The position numbers and the translations under genes are program-made. This document shows, in pieces, positions 27,681 to 35,103 of a DNA stretch of 64,000 nt (positions within the stretch are counted from its first letter, which is position 1; the number at the start of each line of letters is the position of its first letter). Source of the stretch: Wolbachia endosymbiont (group A) of Rhinocyllus conicus (lineage in GTDB: Bacteria; Pseudomonadota; Alphaproteobacteria; Rickettsiales; Anaplasmataceae); NCBI RefSeq assembly GCF_947250775.1, contig NZ_OX366349.1, forward strand, positions 1,054,001 through 1,118,000, given 5' to 3'. The notes beneath the pieces are model-generated. The model had not been told where the DNA came from. It made no database searches and saw only the letters and a program-made list of their open reading frames with translations.

Positions 27681-29102
27681 TTACTTACAATTCAATAATT
27701 CTCCAAAATCAATTATGTTTGAAAAGTAATCACTATCTATAACGTCATCACTCACACCGTTAACGTGAATAAGGACTGGACGACATGAAAAGCCTTTTGG
27801 ACGCTTTAGTGTATCTATTTTCTTTTGTACTTCTTGTATTATTGAATGACCGATTTTATTTTTTGAGAATTTGATTTCGCAAATGTAGAGTGTGTTAAAC
27901 CTTGTTTGAATCATGTAATCAATTTGACAACCAGCACCTGTCTTCCTCTGAAAAAATGGATTTTCGCTTACTATTCCATCAATTCTCAAGATATTATGTA
28001 TGCTCTTTCTATTGTTAAGCACCAAATTTTCAAACTGAAGTCCAATAATTGTATGCCACTCTGGTAGAGATGTAAGTAACCCTATAGAGTAGGTGTCGCG
28101 ATTAATTTTTCCTAGATTTTTTTCAATATATTTTAGATAAAACCTTAAATAATTATCTTGAAGTCTGTACTTCCTGAGTCGTGAATCAGTACCCGTTTTT
28201 ATATCCCAAGTGTGATCCTTTGCAATAAAACCGGCAAGCTCGAGCTCATATAGATACTCAGAAATGCGTCCGTGTCTTGCAATGTTTAAAGCAGTACAAA
28301 TTTCTTCCTGTTCTTTAGCTCCAGTAGAAAGAGCTCTCACTACTTGCTTATAAAAAGCTGTTTTTCGCATGAATAGATCTGAAAATATTTGGTCAAACTC
28401 CTCAACTAAAAACCCACCTTTTGTAAAACAAAGCTTTTTAATATTTTCTTCAGTACCATGTTTAAAATTTACCTCTTCTAAATATTTTGGAATTCCACCG
28501 GTTACTGCAAGCACCTTAAACTTTTCGTATGCTGAAATATTTTTTGGCCAAAATTCATTGCAATCAGAAAGTGATAACTCCCCGAGTGTTAAAGTCAACG
28601 ATATTCTTCCTACAAAACCAGTACTACTAAGTATATTTTTTTCAATCCAGGATGAAGCTGATCCACAGACAACAAAAATTAGCTTGTTATTATTTTTTAG
28701 CTGTGTATCCCAAAAATTCTTTATTTTGCCTAAAAAAGTTGGATCTTTTGAGCCCATCCAAGAAATTTCATCAAGGAGCAATAATATTTTGCCAGATAGT
28801 AAACGTTCACCAACTGCCCATAGTAAGTCACTCCAGTCGTCATATCTAGCAAAAGATGTATTAAATTGTCTAGCAACTTGTCTAGAAAATTCATTAAGTT
28901 GGTGGGATGTTGTAGTATGCTTTTCTGGCGGCAAACCTATAAATGAGTAATATTGCTCGAAATGCTTACCAAACTCTTGAATTAAACGACTTTTTCCTAT
29001 ACGACGCCTTCCTTTGACTACTACAAAAGATGCAGTGTTTTTTTCCGTAAGCTCCAGCAGTTGCTTCAACTCGGTTTGCCTACCAATAAATGATGGAGAC
29101 AT
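27681..29102 (-). CDS. AAA ATPase with C-terminal nuclease-like domain (DUF234 / archaeal ATPase type)
   Basis: About 473 aa from the preferred ATG at 29102 (MSPSFIGRQTELKQL). The frame stays open to 29141. The STAND/AAA module shows Walker A in KGRRRIGKS and Walker B in ILLLLDEISWM. A winged-helix segment follows (about residues 260-330). The C-terminal part has a PD-(D/E)XK-like pattern, with Asp in CQIDYMIQT and E-x-K in YICEIKF. Such ATPases are common, often mobile, and of unknown role. A -35/-10 promoter with TATAAT at 29131-29136 leaves a leader of about 20 bases, which favours the 29102 start. No good ribosome site is visible. Confidence 0.85.
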   Translation of the reverse strand: MSPSFIGRQTELKQLLELTEKNTASFVVVKGRRRIGKSRLIQEFGKHFEQYYSFIGLPPEKHTTTSHQLNEFSRQVARQFNTSFARYDDWSDLLWAVGERLLSGKILLLLDEISWMGSKDPTFLGKIKNFWDTQLKNNNKLIFVVCGSASSWIEKNILSSTGFVGRISLTLTLGELSLSDCNEFWPKNISAYEKFKVLAVTGGIPKYLEEVNFKHGTEENIKKLCFTKGGFLVEEFDQIFSDLFMRKTAFYKQVVRALSTGAKEQEEICTALNIARHGRISEYLYELELAGFIAKDHTWDIKTGTDSRLRKYRLQDNYLRFYLKYIEKNLGKINRDTYSIGLLTSLPEWHTIIGLQFENLVLNNRKSIHNILRIDGIVSENPFFQRKTGAGCQIDYMIQTRFNTLYICEIKFSKNKIGHSIIQEVQKKIDTLKRPKGFSCRPVLIHVNGVSDDVIDSDYFSNIIDFGELLNCK

Positions 29103-29184
29103 AAAATACAAAATATAAATCTTTGTCTCCATTATACACAATGAAATTGGAGACGTAAATAAGTAAATTTTGATCTTTGTCTCT
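29095..29184 (-). promoter_or_regulatory. Promoter and paired 36-bp repeats upstream of the AAA ATPase gene
   Basis: On the minus strand TTTACG (29154-29159), a 17-base spacer and TATAAT (29131-29136) form a good sigma70 promoter. Two 36-bp direct repeats, 29095-29130 and 29149-29184 (27 of 36 identical by eye), flank the -10 box. Each begins GGAGAC and ends in GTCTC plus C or T, on the plus strand. One overlaps the start codon and one the -35 side, the geometry expected of operators. A decayed relative lies at 59623-59720. Confidence 0.6.
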
Positions 29185-29473
29185 ATAGTGCTATAGCTAA
29201 ACTGACTTACGACAATTTGAAAAACGACAAATTCGTCATTCCGCTACGTGTTAGCGGAATCTATGCTGGGATACCGCGAATGAATCGCGGTATGACGGTT
29301 CGCGGCGGTATGACGGTTCGCGGTGGTATAGTAACTCGTCATTCCGCTACGTGTTAGCGCCGCGGCGGTATAGCTATAAATTGTTGATATCTTTTTTATA
29401 TTACATTTTTAACTTACAATAGTTAGCCAGCGTTTCTTACATTAACCAAATCTTTCGAATTCTGCACTCACCA
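29185..29473. repeat. Intergenic palindromic repeats between the ATPase gene and rlpA
   Basis: ATTCCGCT (29238-29245) pairs with AGCGGAAT (29253-29260). ATACCGCGA (29271-29279) pairs with TCGCGGTAT (29285-29293). Then come tandem GCGGTATGACGGTTC-type units up to about 29330 and a partial second copy of the first palindrome (29339-29360). They belong to the same family as the cluster at 27.45 kb. No gene is supported here. Confidence 0.8.
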
Positions 29474-30148
29474 CTACCTATAACTCACTTTCACGCAATA
29501 TTGATCGTTCTTAAAAAGCAATCTAACATTTTTTATTCCTTGATTGCGAAGCTTTGATGCAGCTGATTTAGCAGCCTGAGCACTTTTAAAAAATGCAACA
29601 TATCCCTTACTTTCTGCACTGTCTTGTTTTGGGTGACGTTTCTGCATTTCTTTTTCATATTGCTTTCTGTAATGAGGAGTATTTTGTATCAATTGTTCTG
29701 ACATCTTTCTTAGGTATTGGACTTTTACCTTTGCAAGCCCTACTTTATGAAATCCTAAGACTTGAGCTGCTTTTTCTGATAAGTCTATTATTCTGCCTTC
29801 AATAAAAGGCCCTCTATCGTTAATCCTTACAACAAGCTTTCTTCCATTTTCTAAATTAGTGACAAGAGCAAAGCAGGGTAGGGGCAAAGTCTTATGCGCT
29901 GCAGAGATCAAGTGACGGTTAAACACTTCACCATTTGCTGTAAGCGTGCCATGATCTTCTATTCCATACCACGACGCTATCCCTATCTCTTCATAGTGTT
30001 TACAGTTTTTTGGATAATAAGTTATACCATTTATTGTGTAGCTGCAGCCAATTTTATAATGACCTGCAGTGCAATTAAACCTGTTGCTAAAACTGCAACT
30101 ACTCATCAAAACAAATATTAGACATAGGAAGGCTAGGTTTTTTATCAT
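29474..30148 (-). CDS. rlpA: RlpA family septal ring lipoprotein (lytic transglycosylase)
   Basis: A 224-aa lipoprotein. The signal peptide MIKNLAFLCLIFVLMSSCSF carries a lipobox with the acylated Cys at about residue 18. The double-psi beta-barrel follows, with ASWYG, LTANGEVFNRHLISAAHKTLP and RINDRGPF, the residues of RlpA transglycosylases that cut denuded glycan strands at the septum. A short C-terminal SPOR domain (KGYVAFFKSAQAAKSAASKL to the end) would bind such glycans. It is divergently placed from murC with starts close together, so the two share a small promoter region. Confidence 0.93.
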   Translation of the reverse strand: MIKNLAFLCLIFVLMSSCSFSNRFNCTAGHYKIGCSYTINGITYYPKNCKHYEEIGIASWYGIEDHGTLTANGEVFNRHLISAAHKTLPLPCFALVTNLENGRKLVVRINDRGPFIEGRIIDLSEKAAQVLGFHKVGLAKVKVQYLRKMSEQLIQNTPHYRKQYEKEMQKRHPKQDSAESKGYVAFFKSAQAAKSAASKLRNQGIKNVRLLFKNDQYCVKVSYR

Positions 30149-30210
30149 TGTATTCGGTAAGAGGGTTCGATACTATGAGGATTTTAAATTATACTATAAT
30201 AAATTTAGTA

Positions 30211-31716
30211 ATGAGTAAACATCTACTGCTAAATATTAACAAAACTCAAAAAAGAATAATACATATAATTGGTATAGGTGGAATCGGAATGAGTGCCATT
30301 GCTGAAATTCTTCACAATTCCAATTACAAAGTTCAAGGCAGTGATGCACAATCAAACAACAATGTAGATAGATTACAAAGGCTGGGCATAGAGGTTTTTA
30401 TTGGTCACAATGCTAATAATATAAGCCAAGCTCAAATAGTTGTACATTCTTCTGCGATAGAATCTGATAATGTGGAGTTAGTAACAGCGAGAAATAACAA
30501 TAAAACCATTTTGCATAGATCAGACATACTTGCTGAAATTATGAAAGATAAATATGTGATAGCAGTTTCGGGTTCAAGTGGAAAGACGACAACAATGGCT
30601 ATGATTGCTTCTATTTTTGATCATTCTAATATTGATGCAACTGTAATTGTAGGAGGAATACTAAATTCGTATCAGAGTAATTCAAAACTTGGAAAGAGTG
30701 ACATTTTTTTAATCGAAGCTGATGAGTCTGATGGAACCATGCTAAAAATTCCTGCAAATATTGCTGTCATAACGAGTATTAACGACGATCATATGGATCA
30801 TTATGGTACATTCGACGATATTAAAAATGCGTTTTCTCAGTTTATAAGCAAAGCAGGTTTTGCAGTTTTGCCTGATTCTGTAGGCATTAATTATGATGCA
30901 AGTAACTCTATGATGTTTGGGTTTGAAAGTGGTAACATTAGAGCCAGCAACATCGAACAACATAATAACAGCATGGAATTTGATGTGTTGAACAACTGGA
31001 TTCCAGCATCAGCTACTTGCATGACAAAAAAGCAGGTGTCATCCCATCACCTTCTGTCATCCCATCACCTTCTGTCATCCCATCACCTTCTGTCATCCCA
31101 GTGCGTGACACTGGGATCCAGAAACATAAAAAATGTAATACTAGCAAACGCAATAGGGATGCATAAGGTCAGCAACGCCTTGGCTGCAATATCAGTTGCG
31201 ATAAAGCTCGGGATTAGCAATGCAGAGATTAAAAAAGGCCTTTTGGAATTTCAAGGAGTAGCAAGAAGATTCTCTTTGATTGCCAATATTAAAGGTGTTA
31301 AGTTAATTGAGGATTATGCCCATCATCCAAATGAAATATATGCAACTTTAACGGCTGCACGTTCGATTACTAAAGGAAAAGTAATAGGAATTATCGAACC
31401 ACTTCGTTTTGCTCGCGTTCGTAATTTTTTTGGTGAATTCATAAGGATCTTTATGATGTTTGACTATGTAATCCTTACTCCTATTCATCCCCCAGAAGAC
31501 AAGCCTATTCCTGGTTGTGGGATTGATGATATACAAAAAGCTTTAATCAGTAATGGGTTTAATGATGTAAAAATTATGAATGATGCTCTACTCATTTCAC
31601 ATTTTATTAGTGATTTGACAAGTCCAGGTGATATAGTATTATTTATTGGTGCTGGTAGTAATATAGCTAAATTGGCAAAGGAAACTGCAGCACTTGTTGC
31701 GGAAGTTAAGGTTTAA
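30211..31716 (+). CDS. murC: UDP-N-acetylmuramate--L-alanine ligase
   Basis: MurC adds L-Ala to UDP-MurNAc in cytosolic lipid II synthesis, which Wolbachia retains. Visible motifs are IIGIGGIGMSAIAEIL (UDP-binding), SGSSGKTTTMA (ATP loop), EADESDG, and DYAHHPNEI with RFARVRNFF in the C-terminal domain. I start at ATG 30211 (MSKHLLLNI), which suits family N-termini. ATG 30175 is an alternative with a GAGGG before it. Length is 501 aa from 30211, larger than usual because of an in-frame insertion at about 31000-31122 coding VSSHHLLSSHHLLSS-like repeats. The insertion lies between conserved blocks, so function is probably kept. eno follows after four bases. Confidence 0.93.
   Translation: MSKHLLLNINKTQKRIIHIIGIGGIGMSAIAEILHNSNYKVQGSDAQSNNNVDRLQRLGIEVFIGHNANNISQAQIVVHSSAIESDNVELVTARNNNKTILHRSDILAEIMKDKYVIAVSGSSGKTTTMAMIASIFDHSNIDATVIVGGILNSYQSNSKLGKSDIFLIEADESDGTMLKIPANIAVITSINDDHMDHYGTFDDIKNAFSQFISKAGFAVLPDSVGINYDASNSMMFGFESGNIRASNIEQHNNSMEFDVLNNWIPASATCMTKKQVSSHHLLSSHHLLSSHHLLSSQCVTLGSRNIKNVILANAIGMHKVSNALAAISVAIKLGISNAEIKKGLLEFQGVARRFSLIANIKGVKLIEDYAHHPNEIYATLTAARSITKGKVIGIIEPLRFARVRNFFGEFIRIFMMFDYVILTPIHPPEDKPIPGCGIDDIQKALISNGFNDVKIMNDALLISHFISDLTSPGDIVLFIGAGSNIAKLAKETAALVAEVKV
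31000..31122. repeat. Palindromic element with 18-bp tandem repeat inserted in murC
   Basis: Three exact 18-bp units (TGTCATCCCATCACCTTC, at 31037-31054, 31055-31072 and 31073-31090) run into a fourth that becomes a palindrome: ATCCCAGTG (31095-31103), loop CGTGA, CACTGGGAT (31109-31117). A related CTGGATTCCAG lies at the left border. Every unit keeps the reading frame, so the element is translated. The text matches the short palindromes dispersed in Wolbachia. Confidence 0.85.
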
Positions 31717-31720
31717 TGCG

Positions 31721-32986
31721 ATGAATAAGATAATCAACAACGTATTTGCAAGAGAAATTTTAGATAGCAGGGGTTACCCCACTGTTGAGGTGGAAATTGA
31801 ACTCTGTGATGGAGCAATAGGTAGGGCCTCTGTACCTTCTGGAGCTTCAACTGGTAAATTAGAAGCCTTGGAACTCAGAGACCAAGATGAGAAAAGGTAT
31901 TGTGGTAAAGGAGTGATGAAAGCTGTTCAAGCTGTAAATGGAGTGATAGCAAATGAAATCATTGGCATGGATGCAACAAACCAAAGTGCAATTGATAAAG
32001 CATTAATTGAACTAGATGGAACAAAAAATAAATCTAAACTTGGAGCAAATGCAACTTTGGGTGTGTCTCTTGCGGTTGCAAAAGCAGCAGCAAACAGTTT
32101 CAAAATACCGTTGTATAGATATTTGGGAGGAGAGCAGATGCCGGTTCCACTCATTAACATAATTAATGGTGGAGTACATGCAGACAATAAGCTCGATTTC
32201 CAAGAATTCATGATTCTTCCGGTCGGTGCTGAGACTTTCAGTGAAGCAATCAGAATATCTACGGAGGTGTTCCACAACTTACGTAGCATTCTTAAGAAAA
32301 AGGGTTATAGCACAAACGTAGGAGATGAAGGCGGTTTTGCACCAAATATTGAAAGTACTGAAGAAGCACTTGACTTGATCATATACGCTATAGAATCAGC
32401 AGGTTATTCAGCGCAAAGTGATTTTGCACTAGGCCTTGATGTTGCTTCATCTACTTTTTATGAAGATGGAATTTACAAATTTGAAAATAAAGAGCTTACT
32501 TCAAAAGAATTGACTGAATATTATTGTAATCTTGTGGAAAGATATCCAATAATTTCTATAGAAGATGCAATGAGTGAAGACGATTACGAAGGTTGGAAAT
32601 TACTTACTGCAAAATTGGGGAGTAAAATTCAATTGGTTGGGGATGATTTATTTGTTACAAATTGTGAACTAATAGGCAAAGGAATAGAAGAAAAAATGGC
32701 AAATGCTGTACTGATCAAGCCAAATCAAATAGGGACGTTAACAGAAACTTTTGCTGCTATTGAAATGGCAAAATCAAACAACTACAAAGCTGTTATTTCT
32801 CACCGCTCAGGTGAAACAGAAGACACAACAATATCTCATATAGCAGTTGCATCAAATTGCGGGCAAATAAAAACCGGGTCGCTGTCGCGTTCTGATAGGC
32901 TCGCAAAGTATAACGAGCTAATCAGAATAGAAAGCGCATTAGGAAAGGATGCTAAATATTATCGTGGGTTAGCATGGGTTTTATAG
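31721..32986 (+). CDS. eno: Enolase (phosphopyruvate hydratase)
   Basis: A 421-aa enolase that interconverts 2-phosphoglycerate and phosphoenolpyruvate in the cytosol. I use ATG 31721 (MNKIINNVFAREILDSRGYP). The frame extends to a TTG at 31694 inside murC, which is less likely. Conserved motifs: SVPSGASTG-type loop, GDEGGFAPN, metal ligands in LGLDVASSTFY, SIEDAMSEDD and VGDDLFVTN, and the signature LIKPNQIGTLTETF, followed by SHRSGETEDTTI with the catalytic region. It follows murC by four bases and overlaps obgE by 13, giving a murC-eno-obgE run. Wolbachia uses this lower glycolytic segment mainly for gluconeogenesis. Confidence 0.97.
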   Translation: MNKIINNVFAREILDSRGYPTVEVEIELCDGAIGRASVPSGASTGKLEALELRDQDEKRYCGKGVMKAVQAVNGVIANEIIGMDATNQSAIDKALIELDGTKNKSKLGANATLGVSLAVAKAAANSFKIPLYRYLGGEQMPVPLINIINGGVHADNKLDFQEFMILPVGAETFSEAIRISTEVFHNLRSILKKKGYSTNVGDEGGFAPNIESTEEALDLIIYAIESAGYSAQSDFALGLDVASSTFYEDGIYKFENKELTSKELTEYYCNLVERYPIISIEDAMSEDDYEGWKLLTAKLGSKIQLVGDDLFVTNCELIGKGIEEKMANAVLIKPNQIGTLTETFAAIEMAKSNNYKAVISHRSGETEDTTISHIAVASNCGQIKTGSLSRSDRLAKYNELIRIESALGKDAKYYRGLAWVL

Positions 32987-33996
32987 ACGAAGTAAAATTG
33001 TACTTAAAAGCCGGTGATGGTGGTGACGGTTGTGCAAGTTTTCGTCGAGAAAAGTTCGTTGAATTTGGTGGTCCAAATGGTGGTAATGGAGGAAAGGGTG
33101 GAAACATAGTTTTCATCAGCGACGCTAATCTCAACACTTTGCTTCATTTTCGTTATAGAAGACACATTAAAGCAGATAATGGGAAAAATGGTGCAGGCAG
33201 GGATAGATCTGGCACAGCAGGGAAAGACGTTATACTTCGAGTTCCAGTCGGTGCACAAATAATTGATGAAGAAAGTGAAGAGATAATAGTAGATCTTGAC
33301 AAGCCTGGTATGGAATTTCAAGTAGCACAGGGTGGAAAAGGTGGACTTGGAAATACTAATTTTAAATCTTCTACTAATAAGGCACCAAGACATTTTACTT
33401 ACGGTCAGCCTGGCGAAGAAAAACATGTATTATTAAAACTAAAAGTTTTATCAGATGTTGGAATTATTGGCATGCCAAACGCAGGTAAATCAAAATTTTT
33501 GACTCGCTGCTCAAATTCCGATACAAAAGTAGGCGATTATCCATTTACCACCGTAAGACCCCACTTAGGTGTGACAAAAGTGGATGATAGCGAAGTTGTA
33601 ATAGCAGATATTCCTGGAATAATTACTGATGCTCACCTTGGAGTTGGGCTCGGGCATAAATTTTTAAAGCACATAGAAAGGTGTCAAATTTTACTTCATT
33701 TAATCGATGTAACTCATGATGACGTTGTTTCGGCTTATAGTTGTATCCATAATGAATTGGAACTTTACAATAGTGATCTTGTTGAAAAAGAAGAGATTGT
33801 AGTATTAAACAAATGCGACTTATTGAGGGAAGCAGAAATTCTGGAAAAGAAGAATCACCTAGCTAATTATCTCAATAAAGAAGTGCTGTGCTTATCAATT
33901 AATGGTGATTTACAGCCTATTTTAAGATTATTAAGTGAAAAATTGAAAAAGAGTAATTCTAAGGAAATCGATGTATATGATCCTTTTAAGATGTGA
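32974..33996 (+). CDS. obgE: Obg family GTPase (CgtA)
   Basis: A 340-aa essential GTPase in 50S ribosome assembly and growth control. The Gly-rich Obg domain (GGDGCASFRREKFVEFGGPN, residues about 1-155) precedes the G domain: G1 GMPNAGKSKF, G2 at YPFTTVRPHLG, G3 DIPGII and G4 NKCD. The P-loop has Lys after GKS where Thr is usual. The Mg-binding Ser is kept. The variable C-terminal domain is absent, as in many alphaproteobacteria. The start overlaps the end of eno. Confidence 0.96.
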   Translation: MGFIDEVKLYLKAGDGGDGCASFRREKFVEFGGPNGGNGGKGGNIVFISDANLNTLLHFRYRRHIKADNGKNGAGRDRSGTAGKDVILRVPVGAQIIDEESEEIIVDLDKPGMEFQVAQGGKGGLGNTNFKSSTNKAPRHFTYGQPGEEKHVLLKLKVLSDVGIIGMPNAGKSKFLTRCSNSDTKVGDYPFTTVRPHLGVTKVDDSEVVIADIPGIITDAHLGVGLGHKFLKHIERCQILLHLIDVTHDDVVSAYSCIHNELELYNSDLVEKEEIVVLNKCDLLREAEILEKKNHLANYLNKEVLCLSINGDLQPILRLLSEKLKKSNSKEIDVYDPFKM

Positions 33997-34126
33997 ATTT
34001 CATTTAGATAATTGATGTTTTTCATTTATTTTATCATATAACTAGAATATATGTGTACGAACGTTTGTTTTTGAAGGTGATTTGCACAGTAAATGGTCAG
34101 CGCGTGACGCACTGCCCAGTTCATGT

Positions 34127-34405
34127 TAGCTATAAATATTTAAGAAATTTACCAAACGAAAAAAAAGGCAAAAGAAGCCCTAGTCATTGTCTATTTTCAG
34201 TATTGGCGTTTTTTTATGTTTTAAACGTCTAATAACCGCGACTCAGCTGCTTTTTAATGCAACTAACCTTTAGTCATAAATGTTTAAGAAATTTACTAAG
34301 CAGAAAAAAAGGCAAAAGAAACCCCGTGTTAGCTAGTTGTCACTCTCTAATCCTGCAAATTGGCGTTCTATACTGTCTCAAACGCTTTATAAGCGCGTTT
34401 CAGCT
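34127..34405. repeat. Imperfect direct repeat with 144-base period
   Basis: TTTAAGAAATTTACCAAAC near 34139 recurs as TTTAAGAAATTTACTAAGC near 34283, followed in both by AAAAAAAGGCAAAAGAA. Further on, TTGGCGTTTTTTTATG with AAACG near 34203-34230 matches TTGGCGTTCTATAC with AAACG near 34360-34385. Two diverged copies are thus visible. No coding potential is evident. Confidence 0.65.
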
Positions 34406-34769
34406 TATATAGGTAAAAACCTAGAAATGTTGTGAAGACATAAGGTGCACATAGTGCAAAAAATTAAAAATAAGACGCCAACTACGTTGTTTTCTTGCTG
34501 TTTAATCTGCACAGATGAAGATAACTGAATACCTTCATTTTCATGATATGTATAACAATGTTACAAAAAATAATATCATAGAATTCAGTAGAATAATTCC
34601 TAGAAAACCCCTACATACTAAAAAAAGCAAAATGCTGTTAAAATGAGCTTAAGAATAAATAGCAAACATCTAACATAACAATTCTATTTGTAAATCAGGT
34701 GAGGCTTATCCTATAGAAAGCTTTCGAACTACGCAAGCGTATCTTTTGCCTTTAGTATTTCTTTATTGT

Positions 34770-34955
34770 TTAAGATAACTGTCTGAGCTCCTCTGCCTTA
34801 GCATTATATCTCCACTTTCTGCAAGTTATTCCATTAAGTAGTAAAAATATTAGACTTGCCGCAAAACTAAGAAAAAAAGACCAAAGATAGAGCAGATTGA
34901 ACTTACAGTAAAAATAGAACAAAAAAACTCCAACAATAAATTATACAAACTTCAT
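34770..34955 (-). pseudogene. Remnant of a small membrane protein
   Basis: From ATG 34955 a 62-codon frame reads MKFV, a TAA, then FIVGVFLFYFYC and later SFFLSFAASLIFLLLNG, ending RYNAKAEELRQLS at TAA 34770. Two hydrophobic helices and a basic, charged tail are typical of a small membrane protein. The stop at codon 5 suggests decay, though a TTG further in could serve as a start. I recognise no family. Confidence 0.4.
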
Positions 34956-35103
34956 CAGGTTAACTTTAACTTAAGAAAACATAAATCAAATTTTCTTGCT
35001 CAAAGACCTTGCTTTTTCTCCAACCTTACTCAAACGTACTCTAGCTTAATGCATAATTTTACCCATAAACAACCTTATCTTTGGTACTTTTATTAGTTAC
35101 AAG

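Larger units (their letters stand above)
33997..35103. other. 1.1-kb intergenic region marking the chromosome-prophage junction
   Basis: Between obgE and the second cif operon there is no intact gene. It contains a 144-base-period repeat (34127-34405) and a 62-codon membrane-protein remnant (34770-34955). The text near 34100 (GCGCGTGACGCACTG) resembles part of the Wolbachia palindrome family. A prophage attachment site could lie here, since housekeeping genes end and WO cargo begins, but I cannot identify a core att sequence. Confidence 0.5.

Noticed and set aside
29095..29184. Possible mini CRISPR array (two 36-bp repeats with an 18-bp spacer).
   Set aside because: Only two diverged repeats, spacer too short, and they overlap a promoter and start codon. 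No cas genes are present in the window.
30148..30210. Longer N-terminus for murC from TTG 30148.
   Set aside because: It would overlap the rlpA start, and the added residues do not resemble MurC N-termini.
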